Source: Rubritepida sp. (GTDB taxonomy: Bacteria > Pseudomonadota > Alphaproteobacteria > Acetobacterales > Acetobacteraceae). From it: a stretch of 5,850 nucleotides of DNA. Position numbers and translations under genes: made by a program. Within the stretch, counting starts at the first letter, position 1. Each line of letters opens with the position of its first letter. The notes under the pieces were generated by a model, which saw nothing but the letters and a program-made list of their open reading frames with translations, made no database searches and was not told where the DNA came from. Below, piece after piece: positions 1-5,850 of the stretch. Location: the NCBI GenBank assembly GCA_022843345.1, contig JALHNW010000129.1, positions 1-5,850 on the forward strand, read 5' to 3'.

Positions 1-1
1 C

Positions 2-619
2 CAGCTCGCCGCGCTGCGCGCCCCGCTCGCCTTCCTGGCCGATGCGTGCTGCGCGGGCGACCCGGCGCGATGCGGCGACCTGCACCTCATCCTCGATCCC
101 GGAACGGACCCGCCGCACATGTTCAACGTCCTCTTCCTCTGCACGCGCAATTCCGCGCGCTCCATCATGGCCGAGGCCATCCTGGCCGGGCTGGGGGAGG
201 GGCGCTTCCGCGCATTCTCCGCCGGCTCCGCCCCCGCGCCGGAGGGGCCGCTGCCCGAGGTGCTGGCGCAGCTGCGCGCCATGGGGCACGTCGTCTCGGC
301 GCTGCGGTCGAAGTCCTGGGAGGAGTTCGCCGGGCCGGGCGCGCGGCGGATGGATTTCGTCATCGCGCTCTGCGACACGCTGGACGGGCAGGCCTGCCCG
401 GACTTCGGCGCCACCGCCATGACGGCCGCCTGGCCGCTGCCCGACCCGGCGAAGTTCTCCGGCACCGCACCCGAGCGCGCGACGCTGCTCAACGAGCTGT
501 ACGCGGCGCTGCACCGCCGGCTGGCGATCTTCACCAGCCTGCCCTTCGCGGCGCTGGACCGCATGGCGCTGAAGGCACGGCTGGATGAGCTGGCCGACCC
601 GCGGGCGATGGCGCGGTGA
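2..619 (+). CDS. ArsR-ArsC fusion (5' partial): arsenic repressor tail joined to LMW-phosphatase-type arsenate reductase
   Basis: The reading frame is open from base 2, so the gene starts outside the window; 205 residues are visible. The first ~39 resemble the end of an ArsR/SmtB repressor: a short helix (LAFLADACC) followed by CC-x6-C (codons at 47-52 and 71-73), similar to the C-terminal three-cysteine arsenite site of Acidithiobacillus-type ArsR. From Met at 119 a complete 166-residue LMW-PTP/ArsC domain follows. Numbered from that Met, it has the P-loop CTRNSAR (C8 nucleophile, R14), the cysteine pair C85/C93 in [10 protein letters not shown] matching the redox-shuttle cysteines of thioredoxin-coupled ArsC, and D109 in the DPA motif as general acid. 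The predicted role is reduction of cytosolic arsenate to arsenite, plus arsenic-responsive repression. Met119 could be a separate start, but only a weak GGAACGG lies 11 bases upstream and the preceding frame looks like real ArsR sequence. The stop overlaps the next gene (GTGA). ArsC assignment is strong; the fusion is likely, but its DNA-binding half is not visible. Confidence 0.78.
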   Translation, partial: QLAALRAPLAFLADACCAGDPARCGDLHLILDPGTDPPHMFNVLFLCTRNSARSIMAEAILAGLGEGRFRAFSAGSAPAPEGPLPEVLAQLRAMGHVVSALRSKSWEEFAGPGARRMDFVIALCDTLDGQACPDFGATAMTAAWPLPDPAKFSGTAPERATLLNELYAALHRRLAIFTSLPFAALDRMALKARLDELADPRAMAR

Positions 620-1659
620 GGGCCGGCATCAACGGCATGGGCCGCATCGGGCGCCTCGCGCTGCGGGCAGCCATGGGCGCGACGGAACGCCAGGGGGACG
701 ATCCCCGCGCCGGCAACCGGCTGGAGGTGGTGCACCTCAACGAGATCAAGGGCGGTGCGGCCGCTATCGCGCACCTTCTGGAGTTCGACAGCGTGCAGGG
801 CCGCTGGCGCGCGCCCATGGCGGCCGAGGGCGATGCGGCGATCCGGGTCGGCGGCCACCGGATGACCTATTCCGAGCATTCCAAGCCGGCCGACATCCCC
901 TGGGGCGATCTCGGCGTGGACGTCGTGCTGGAATGCACCGGCAAGTTCCTCACGCCCGGGACGCTGCAAGGCCATCTCGACCGCGGCGCGAAGCGCGTGA
1001 TCGTCGCCGCACCCGTCAAGTTCGACAGCGTGCTGAACGTCGTCGTCGGCGTGAACGAGCGGCTCTACGACCCGGCGCGCCACCCCATCGTCACGGCGGC
1101 CTCCTGCACCACCAACTGCCTCGCCCCGGTGGTGAAGGTGGTGCACGAGGCGATCGGCATCCGCCACGGCCAGATCACCACCATCCACGACCCGACCAAC
1201 ACCAATGTCGTGGTGGACGCCCCGCACAAGGACCTGCGGCGCGCGCGCTCGGCCATGCTCTCGCTCCAGCCGACGACGACGGGCAGCGCCACCGCCATCG
1301 CGCTGATCTATCCCGAGCTGAAGGGCAAGCTGAACGGCCACGCGGTGCGTGCGCCGGTGCTCAACGCCTCGCTCACCGATTGCGTCTTCGAGATGCGGCG
1401 CGAGACCACCGCCGGGGAGGTGAACGCCCTGTTCTCCGCCGCCGCTGCGGGGCCGCTCGCCGGCATCCTCGGCTACGAGACGCGCCCGCTGGTCAGTGCC
1501 GACTACGCGCGCGACACGCGGAGTTCGGTCGTGGATGCGCTCTCCACCATGGTCACCGACGGCACGCTGCTGAAGGTCTACGCCTGGTACGACAACGAGA
1601 TGGGCTACGCCTGCCGCATGGTGGACCTGGCCTGCCACATGGAGCGCGTCGGGCTGTGA
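616..1659 (+). CDS. ArsJ-associated glyceraldehyde-3-phosphate dehydrogenase
   Basis: A 347-residue GAPDH-family protein. In the ArsJ pathway it uses arsenate in place of phosphate with glyceraldehyde 3-phosphate and NAD, forming 1-arseno-3-phosphoglycerate in the cytosol for export. The N-terminal Rossmann loop [10 protein letters not shown] is at residues 4-13. The catalytic motif SCTTNC carries Cys164, and His191 in TIHDPTNTN lies 27 residues later, the usual GAPDH Cys-His spacing. The C-terminal YDNE motif is at 325-328. PHKDLRRAR (203-211), TTTGSATAI and [12 protein letters not shown] are typical of GAPDH. The [11 protein letters not shown] stretch and the adjacent arsJ point to the arsenic-associated subgroup rather than the glycolytic enzyme. 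The GTG start at 616 overlaps the preceding stop by four bases and places the Rossmann motif right at the N-terminus. Oddities are a ~15-residue polar insertion after the first helix (about 21-35), Glu43 where Asp normally contacts NAD ribose, and Met329 where classical GAPDHs have Trp (YDNEWGY). Confidence 0.93.
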   Translation: MRAGINGMGRIGRLALRAAMGATERQGDDPRAGNRLEVVHLNEIKGGAAAIAHLLEFDSVQGRWRAPMAAEGDAAIRVGGHRMTYSEHSKPADIPWGDLGVDVVLECTGKFLTPGTLQGHLDRGAKRVIVAAPVKFDSVLNVVVGVNERLYDPARHPIVTAASCTTNCLAPVVKVVHEAIGIRHGQITTIHDPTNTNVVVDAPHKDLRRARSAMLSLQPTTTGSATAIALIYPELKGKLNGHAVRAPVLNASLTDCVFEMRRETTAGEVNALFSAAAAGPLAGILGYETRPLVSADYARDTRSSVVDALSTMVTDGTLLKVYAWYDNEMGYACRMVDLACHMERVGL

Positions 1660-2885
1660 ATGCCGGCACCCGCGACTACGCCATCGTCACCGCCGCCTAC
1701 TGGGGCTTCACCCTCACCGACGGCGCGCTGCGGATGCTGGTGCTGCTGCACTTCTTCCGGCTGGGCTACAGCCCCTTCACCCTGGCGCTGCTGTTCCTGC
1801 TGTACGAGGCGGCGGGCATCGGCGCCAACCTGGTGGGCGGATGGCTGGCGGTGCGCTTCGGCATCGCGCGCATGCTGGCCGTGGGCCTGGCCACGCAGAT
1901 CGCGGGCTTCGTGCTGCTGTCCGCCATGTCGCCGGACTGGGGCGCGGCGCTCTCCGTGGGGTGGGTGGTGCTGGCGCAGGGGATCTGCGGCGTCGCCAAG
2001 GACCTCACGAAGACCGCCAGCAAATCCGCCATCAAGCTGACCGCCGGCGACGCCTCCGGGCGCCTGTTCCGCTGGGTGGCCTTCTTCACCGGCAGCAAGA
2101 ACGCGATGAAGGGCGTGGGCTTCTTCCTGGGCGGGCTGCTGCTGGAGGCGCTGGGCTTTCGCGGCGCGCTCTGGGCCATGGCCGCCATGCTCGGCGCGGT
2201 CCTGCTCGCCGTCGTGCTGTCGCTGCCGCCGCTGATGGGCAGGGCCCGCGCATCGAAATCGGCGCGGGAGCTGTTCGCCAAGAATCGGGGCGTGAACATC
2301 CTGGCCGGCGCCCGCGTCTTCCTCTTCGGCGCACGCGACGTGTGGTTCGTGGTCGGCCTGCCGGTGTTCCTCTACGCCTCGGGCTGGACCTTCACGATGG
2401 TGGGCGCCTTCCTGGCGCTGTGGACCATCGGCTACGGCGTGGTGCAGGCCATGGCCCCCGCGCTGGTGCGCCGCAGCGCCGATGGGCTGAGCACCGAGGT
2501 GCCGGCGGCGCGCGCCTGGTCCCTGGCGCTTACCCTCGTCCCGGCCGCGCTGGCGCTGGCCATGCTGGCCGGCGCACCGCGGCCGGACCTCTACGTGCCG
2601 CTCGGCCTTTGCCTCTTCGGGGTGCTCTTCGCGGTCAACTCCTCGGTCCATTCCTACCTAGTGCTGGCCTATGCCGGCAGCGAGAAGGCGGCGGAGGATG
2701 TGGGCTTCTACTACGCCGCCAATGCCGCCGGCCGCTTCGCCGGCACCGCGCTTTCGGGCCTGCTGTTCGTGCTCGGCGGGCTGCCCGCCTGCCTCATCGG
2801 CGCAGCCCTGATGCTGGCCGCGTGCTGGGCAGCCACCTTGGCGCTTGCGCCGGGGCGGGCGGACGCGCCAGCATCGGCGGCATGA
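1656..2885 (+). CDS. arsJ: Organoarsenical efflux MFS permease ArsJ
   Basis: A 409-residue inner-membrane transporter of the major facilitator superfamily, predicted to export 1-arseno-3-phosphoglycerate made by the preceding GAPDH. The extracellular product decays to arsenate, so the pair acts as an arsenate efflux system. The N-terminal [20 protein letters not shown] (residues 12-31), the loop [13 protein letters not shown] (115-127), [15 protein letters not shown] (146-160) and [17 protein letters not shown] (223-239) match my recollection of conserved ArsJ segments. About 10-12 hydrophobic segments span the protein, with a basic cytoplasmic loop near 195-212 ([16 protein letters not shown]) in the middle, as in two-bundle MFS proteins. 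The chosen start is the GTG at 1656, in a GTGA overlap with the GAPDH stop; the ATG at 1660 is in another frame. Much longer readings of this frame upstream only shadow the GAPDH gene. The stop overlaps the next start (ATGA). Confidence 0.93.
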   Translation: MNAGTRDYAIVTAAYWGFTLTDGALRMLVLLHFFRLGYSPFTLALLFLLYEAAGIGANLVGGWLAVRFGIARMLAVGLATQIAGFVLLSAMSPDWGAALSVGWVVLAQGICGVAKDLTKTASKSAIKLTAGDASGRLFRWVAFFTGSKNAMKGVGFFLGGLLLEALGFRGALWAMAAMLGAVLLAVVLSLPPLMGRARASKSARELFAKNRGVNILAGARVFLFGARDVWFVVGLPVFLYASGWTFTMVGAFLALWTIGYGVVQAMAPALVRRSADGLSTEVPAARAWSLALTLVPAALALAMLAGAPRPDLYVPLGLCLFGVLFAVNSSVHSYLVLAYAGSEKAAEDVGFYYAANAAGRFAGTALSGLLFVLGGLPACLIGAALMLAACWAATLALAPGRADAPASAA

Positions 2886-3169
2886 GGCGCGCGATCCCCT
2901 GCCTGGCCCTGCTGGCCCTGCCCGCCGCGGCGCAGGAACCCGGCCGCTTCGCCTGCCCGCCGGGCGGCGAATGCCACGTGGTGTGCAGCACCCCCGCCCA
3001 GCCGGACTACGAGGTGGGCGCGGTGGAGCGCGCGGCGTTCCTCACCGTGGAGCTGCCCAGCGGCGTGCGCGTGGCCGCCCTGCGGGTGACGCTGCGCGGC
3101 GGCAGCGTCGTCACCTTCACGGGGCCGGAGCTGCGGTGCCGGATGTCGGGGCTGGTGGCCGTTCCCTAG
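2882..3169 (+). CDS. Small exported four-cysteine protein of unknown function, coupled to arsJ
   Basis: A 95-residue protein I do not recognise. It starts with ATG in a 4-base ATGA overlap with the arsJ stop and has no strong ribosome-binding site of its own, so translation is probably coupled to arsJ. Residues 1-17 form a signal peptide: two Arg, a hydrophobic stretch (LALLALP) and AAA before Gln18 as the likely signal peptidase I cleavage point. Cys7 lies within the hydrophobic stretch and there is no lipobox, so it is predicted soluble in the periplasm rather than a lipoprotein. The mature part (about 78 residues) has four cysteines, C25, C31, C35 and C86, with His32 next to C31, and a beta-rich-looking pattern (FLTVELPSGVRVAALRVTLRGGSVVTF). 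The cysteines could form two disulfides or bind a metal or arsenite; the sequence does not decide. Its place as last gene of the operon suggests an arsenic-related role, but it could be a passenger. Coding status is well supported by overlap, signal peptide and codon bias. Confidence 0.8.
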   Translation: MRRAIPCLALLALPAAAQEPGRFACPPGGECHVVCSTPAQPDYEVGAVERAAFLTVELPSGVRVAALRVTLRGGSVVTFTGPELRCRMSGLVAVP

Positions 3170-3187
3170 CGTCCGGTCGCCGGCCGC

Positions 3188-4417
3188 TCAACGCTTTGGC
3201 GGCAGCTTCCACAGCAGGAACAGCATGATCGCCATCGCCGGCAACGCGGCCAGCGTGGTCAGCACGAAGAACTGGCTCCACCCCAGCCCCTGGGCCAGCA
3301 CACCCGCGCTGGCGCCGAGCGTCCGCAGCGGCACCGCGGCGAGCGAGCTCAGCAGCGCGTACTGCGTCGCGCTGAAGGAGCGGTTCACGAGGCCCGAGAG
3401 GTAGGTGAGGAAGGCGGCGTCGGCCAGCCCGTCCGTCACGTTCTCCACCCCCACCTGCGCGAACAGCATCGGCATGTCCCGCCCGCCGCCGACGAGCGCC
3501 AGGTACATCAGGTTGGACAGCATCTGCCCCAGCCCCGTCAGGATCAGCGCCCAGCCCACCCCGATGCGCCCGACCAGCCAGGAGCCGGCCACCGCGCCCG
3601 CCAGCGTCGCCGCCAGGCCGAAGGCGGTGGCGACCGCCGCCACGTCCTCGCGCGTGAAGCCCTCGCTGCGGTAGAAGGGCGTGACCATGACGCCGGCCAG
3701 CGCCTCGCCCAGCTTGAACAGCGCGACGAAGAGCAGGATCGCCAGCCAATGGCGCCGGCCCATCATGTCCAGGAAGGGCTCCAGCACCGAATGGCGCAGC
3801 CGGCCGCGCCAGGTGGCGGGCAGGGCGGGGGGAGTGATCCCCTCGCGCCCCAGCAGCGTGGCGGCCACGCCCACCAGCAGCAGCGCCGCGCCATAGGCGT
3901 AGGCGCCGCCCCAGCCCAGCGGCGCCACCAGCAGCAGGGTGCCCGCGCCGGCGGCCAGCAGCGCGGCGCGGTAGCCCCAGACATAGGCGGCCAGGCCCCA
4001 GGCCTGCTTCTCCTCCTCCTCGCCCAGCATCTCGATGCGCCAGGCATCCACCACGATGTCCTGGGAGGCGGACAGGAAGGCGACCACCACGGCCAGCGCA
4101 ACCGTCACCGTCGCGTCCCGCGTGGGGTCGGTGAGCGCGATGCCCAGCAGGGCGGCGATCAGCAGCAACTGGACGGGCAGCAGCCAGCCGCGGCGGCGGC
4201 CCAGCGGCAGCGGCGGGCGTACCGCGTCCAGCGCGGGCGACCACACGAACTTCCAAGCATAGGCCAGCCCGATCAGCGCGGTGAGGCCGAGCTGGGCCAG
4301 CGACATGCCCGATTCGGTGAACCATTGCCGCAGCACCTGCCCCGCCACCAGCGGCAGCGGCACGCCGGCCGAGAAGCCGAGGGCGAGCATGAGCGGGTAG
4401 CGGCGGTCGCGGAACAT
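3188..4417 (-). CDS. ampG: AmpG-type muropeptide permease (MFS)
   Basis: A 409-residue inner-membrane permease. AmpG imports GlcNAc-1,6-anhydro-MurNAc peptides released during cell-wall turnover for recycling, and in species with inducible AmpC it sets the signal for beta-lactamase induction. Recognisable AmpG signatures, in order, are LALGFSAGVPLPL (11-23), an AWKFVWSPALDAV segment (54-66), GRRRGWLLPVQ (73-83) and FLSASQDIVVDAWRIEML (114-131), which closely parallels the SASQDIVFDAW motif of E. coli AmpG. Further hydrophobic segments continue to the C-terminus, which ends in KLPPKR. It is shorter than E. coli AmpG (about 490 residues), as are many alphaproteobacterial homologues, so specificity is less certain than family. 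The ATG at 4417 lacks a clear Shine-Dalgarno sequence. The gene converges on the arsenic operon with an 18-base gap and diverges from the phosphatase gene across 47 bases. No beta-lactamase or recycling gene lies beside it here. Confidence 0.87.
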   Translation of the reverse strand: MFRDRRYPLMLALGFSAGVPLPLVAGQVLRQWFTESGMSLAQLGLTALIGLAYAWKFVWSPALDAVRPPLPLGRRRGWLLPVQLLLIAALLGIALTDPTRDATVTVALAVVVAFLSASQDIVVDAWRIEMLGEEEEKQAWGLAAYVWGYRAALLAAGAGTLLLVAPLGWGGAYAYGAALLLVGVAATLLGREGITPPALPATWRGRLRHSVLEPFLDMMGRRHWLAILLFVALFKLGEALAGVMVTPFYRSEGFTREDVAAVATAFGLAATLAGAVAGSWLVGRIGVGWALILTGLGQMLSNLMYLALVGGGRDMPMLFAQVGVENVTDGLADAAFLTYLSGLVNRSFSATQYALLSSLAAVPLRTLGASAGVLAQGLGWSQFFVLTTLAALPAMAIMLFLLWKLPPKR

Positions 4418-4464
4418 GGCGGCATGGCTACCAGCGCGCGCCGGCCCCGGCTACAGGGCTGCCC
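4418..4464. promoter_or_regulatory. Compact divergent promoter region between ampG-like and phosphatase genes
   Basis: Only 47 bases separate the two divergent start codons, so both promoters must lie here or within the coding ends. A TACAGG element (4452-4457, + strand) sits 7 bases before the phosphatase ATG. On the minus strand TAGCCA (4430-4425) sits 7 bases before the ampG ATG. Both resemble weak -10 boxes and neither gene has a clear ribosome-binding site. I see no convincing -35 boxes. The assignment is inferred from geometry and weak matches. Confidence 0.25.
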
Positions 4465-5088
4465 ATGGACGTCACCCGCTTCTTCCTGGTCCGCCACGCG
4501 CTGGTGGAGCCCTCGGCCAGGGCCATCCTCTACGGCTCGATGGACGTCGCGCTCTGCGACATGGCGCTGCGCGAGGAGGCGGCGCTGCACCGCTGGCTGG
4601 CGCTGCGCCTGCCGGTGCCGGCGCGCTGGTTCGTCACCCCGCTGAGCCGCACCCGCGCCACGGCCGCCGCCATCTTCGCCGCCGGCCACCCGGAGCAGGA
4701 ACTGGCCGAGGAACCCGACCTGGCCGAGCAGCACCTGGGCGACTGGCAGGGCATCACCCATGAGGCGCTGGTGGAGCGCCTGCGCCACCCCGCCCACCCC
4801 TTCTGGCCGCATGCGGCCGACGAGCGCCCCCCGGGCGGCGAATCCATGGACAACGTGCGGCTGCGCGTCGGCGCGGTGATGGAGCGGCTGAGCGCCGAAT
4901 GCCGCGGGCAGGACGTGGTGGTGGTGGCCCATGGCGGTTCCATCCGCGCCGCGCTGGCGCATGCGATGGGGCTGAGCGCGCAGCAGGCGCTGGGCTTCTC
5001 GGTGAAGAACCTGGGGCTGACGCGGCTGGAACGTCACGGGGCGGACTGGCGCGTGGGCTCGGTCAACGAAGAACCCTGGACGCCCTGA
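4465..5088 (+). CDS. Histidine phosphatase superfamily protein (phosphoglycerate mutase/CobC-like)
   Basis: A 207-residue protein of the histidine phosphatase (branch 1) superfamily, whose members transfer or remove phosphate through a phosphohistidine. The full active-site set is visible: LVRH with Arg10 and nucleophile His11, Arg62 in the PLSRTRATA segment, Glu88 in LAEQHLGDWQG as proton donor, and His156 in VVVVAHGGSIRAAL. The usual RHG is RHA here, a common variant in phosphatase members. The length (about 200 residues) and the LGDWQG motif fit the CobC/fructose-2,6-bisphosphatase-like phosphatases better than cofactor-dependent phosphoglycerate mutases, which are longer. The substrate cannot be told: alpha-ribazole phosphate, a sugar phosphate or a nucleotide are all possible, and no cobalamin gene is nearby. 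It has no signal peptide and is presumably cytosolic. The ATG at 4465 begins just before the motif, as expected. The downstream SYLF gene is on the same strand, 67 bases away. Confidence 0.88.
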   Translation: MDVTRFFLVRHALVEPSARAILYGSMDVALCDMALREEAALHRWLALRLPVPARWFVTPLSRTRATAAAIFAAGHPEQELAEEPDLAEQHLGDWQGITHEALVERLRHPAHPFWPHAADERPPGGESMDNVRLRVGAVMERLSAECRGQDVVVVAHGGSIRAALAHAMGLSAQQALGFSVKNLGLTRLERHGADWRVGSVNEEPWTP

Positions 5089-5139
5089 CCGGTTCCCCCC
5101 GCCGCCCATTCCGCGCTAGGATCGAGGCCGGGGAACTGG
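5089..5139. repeat. Intergenic 10-bp inverted repeat (hairpin or operator candidate)
   Basis: The left arm CCGGTTCCCC (5089-5098) pairs with the right arm GGGGAACTGG (5130-5139) over ten positions with one G-T wobble. The A at 5088 and T at 5140 extend it by one pair. The arms enclose about 31 bases. The left arm starts directly after the phosphatase stop codon and the right arm ends just before the presumed ribosome-binding site of the next gene. It could be a terminator-like hairpin (but without a T-tract) or a binding site flanking the promoter. Confidence 0.5.
5093..5122 (+). promoter_or_regulatory. Weak promoter candidate for the SYLF lipoprotein gene
   Basis: TAGGAT at 5117-5122 resembles a sigma-70 -10 box (TATAAT). 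TTCCCC at 5093-5098, 18 bases upstream, is a poor -35 match that lies in the left arm of the inverted repeat. The predicted transcript would begin near 5129 and leave a leader of roughly 27 bases. The placement is sensible but the sequence match is weak. Confidence 0.25.
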
Positions 5140-5155
5140 TTGCGGGGATTGGCCG

Positions 5156-5850
5156 ATGCGGCATGCGATGATCCTGGCGGGGGCGCTGCTGCTCTCCGCC
5201 TGTGCGGGGGCGCCGACGGGCAACGCGCCGCAGGCGCTGGTGGACCGCTCGGCGCTCACCGTGCAGGAAATCCTGTCGGAGGAGAACGACCGGCTGGACG
5301 CCACCTCCATCCTGCGCCGGGCGCGGGGCGCGGTGGTTTGCCCGCGCTCCTTCCGCGTCGCCTTCTTCGCGGGCGGCGAGGGCGGGGGCTGCGTGCTGCT
5401 GGGGCGCGACGCCGCCGGCTCCTGGTCCTCGCCCGCCTTCTTCGTGGTGGGGTCGGGCTCCATCGGCTTCCAGGCCGGCATCCAGGACAGCCAGACCCTG
5501 CTGCTGCTGATGAACGAGCGCGCGCTGAACAGCGTGATCGACCAGCAGTTCAAGTTCGGCGCCGACGCCTCCCTGGCCGTGGCCCATGTCGGCGGCTCGG
5601 TGGAGGCCGCCACCACCCCGGCGCTGGGTGCGGACATCCTGGCCTTCTCGCGCTCGCGCGGGTTGTTCGCCGGGCTGGCGCTCGAGGGCTCGGTGCTCCA
5701 GCCGCAAGGCGACTGGAACGCCGCCTATTACGGGCGCGAGGTGACGGTGCGCGACATCGTGGTGAACATGGTGGCCCACAACCCGGGCGCCGACCCGCTG
5801 CGCGCCGCGCTGCTGCGCCACGGCGCCGCCCAGGCCGCGCCGGGGGCGGT
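5156..5850 (+). CDS. SYLF/YSC84-domain lipoprotein (3' partial)
   Basis: The frame is open from ATG 5156 to the window end, giving 231 complete codons with no stop. Residues 1-16 form a lipoprotein signal: MRH, a hydrophobic stretch, then the lipobox LSAC with Cys16 as the lipid-modified residue, so the protein should be membrane-anchored facing the periplasm. The remainder resembles the SYLF (YSC84/Las17-binding) family: SSPAFFVVGSGSIGFQAGIQ (91-110), LLLLMNERALNSVI (115-128), KFGADASLAVA (133-143) and SRSRGLFAGLALEGS (165-179). Eukaryotic SYLF domains bind phosphoinositides; the bacterial role is poorly defined. Family bacterial proteins are commonly about 200-250 residues, so little is likely missing, and the Ala-rich end (HGAAQAAPGAV) may be the tail. 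GCGGGGA at 5142-5148 is a plausible ribosome-binding site seven bases before the ATG; Met5 (5168) is an alternative start that keeps the lipobox. Two extra cysteines, C62 and C79, follow the anchor. Confidence 0.88.
   Translation, partial: MRHAMILAGALLLSACAGAPTGNAPQALVDRSALTVQEILSEENDRLDATSILRRARGAVVCPRSFRVAFFAGGEGGGCVLLGRDAAGSWSSPAFFVVGSGSIGFQAGIQDSQTLLLLMNERALNSVIDQQFKFGADASLAVAHVGGSVEAATTPALGADILAFSRSRGLFAGLALEGSVLQPQGDWNAAYYGREVTVRDIVVNMVAHNPGADPLRAALLRHGAAQAAPGA

Noticed and set aside
119..619. Stand-alone ArsC starting at the ATG at 119
   Set aside because: Not excluded, but the upstream frame is open, resembles ArsR, and the ATG has only a weak, distant ribosome-binding site, so the fusion reading is preferred.
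585..1655. The ArsJ reading frame is open far upstream of 1656, allowing a 766-residue protein
   Set aside because: The upstream part is Arg/Gly-rich out-of-frame reading of the GAPDH gene. ArsJ homology begins at the GTG at 1656, where a 4-base overlap gives a natural start.
1605..2651. Long minus-strand ORF (348 codons) opposite arsJ
   Set aside because: The composition is His/Gln/Arg/Gly-rich with no domain sense, typical of an antisense shadow in GC-rich DNA.
1841..2881. In-frame upstream extension of the small exported protein to 442 residues
   Set aside because: The extension is Arg/Gly-rich shadow of arsJ, and the signal peptide sits exactly at the ATG at 2882.
3168..3195. Possible bidirectional terminator: AGCGT/ACGCT with an inner CCGG-TCG-CCGG in the convergent gap
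   Set aside because: The stem is short and interrupted by a 7-base bulge, includes both stop codons and lacks a proper T-tract on either side.
3749..4645. Long plus-strand ORF opposite the ampG-like gene
   Set aside because: It is low-complexity Gln/Gly/Arg/His sequence and antisense to a clearly recognisable permease.
5063..5821. Minus-strand ORFs opposite the SYLF gene
   Set aside because: They are shadows; the plus strand has a lipobox, a plausible ribosome-binding site and SYLF motifs.

Overview
The window is very GC-rich, densely packed bacterial DNA with strong G/C preference at third codon positions and many 4-base gene overlaps. Base composition, gene style and protein flavour suggest a high-GC alphaproteobacterium, perhaps a Roseomonas-like member of the Acetobacteraceae. 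That placement is an inference from style only; there is no rRNA or other marker gene here.

Left half (1-3169, + strand): the distal part of an arsenic-resistance operon. It begins inside a gene whose visible part joins the C-terminal tail of an ArsR-type repressor (a CC-x6-C cysteine cluster) in frame to a low-molecular-weight-phosphatase-type arsenate reductase (ArsC). Next come an ArsJ-associated glyceraldehyde-3-phosphate dehydrogenase (616-1659), the organoarsenical efflux permease ArsJ (1656-2885), and a 95-residue exported cysteine-containing protein of unknown function (2882-3169). Each junction is a 4-base stop/start overlap (GTGA, GTGA, ATGA), so the four genes are probably co-transcribed and translationally coupled. 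In the known GAPDH/ArsJ pathway, arsenate replaces phosphate in the GAPDH reaction, giving unstable 1-arseno-3-phosphoglycerate, which ArsJ exports. The ArsC domain offers a second fate, reduction to arsenite, which is also the likely inducer of the regulator.

Right half (3188-5850): genes with no obvious link to arsenic. An AmpG-type muropeptide permease lies on the minus strand (4417-3188), converging on the arsenic operon with an 18-base gap. A divergent histidine-phosphatase-superfamily gene (4465-5088) starts 47 bases from it. After a 67-base intergenic region holding a 10-bp inverted repeat comes a SYLF/YSC84-family lipoprotein gene (5156 onward), which runs off the window end.

The points most worth a second look are the ArsR-ArsC fusion with its self-inducing logic, the uncharacterised cysteine protein coupled to arsJ, and the inverted repeat before the SYLF gene. 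No RNA genes, insertion sequences or CRISPR arrays were seen. No stretch over 300 bases lacks a gene.
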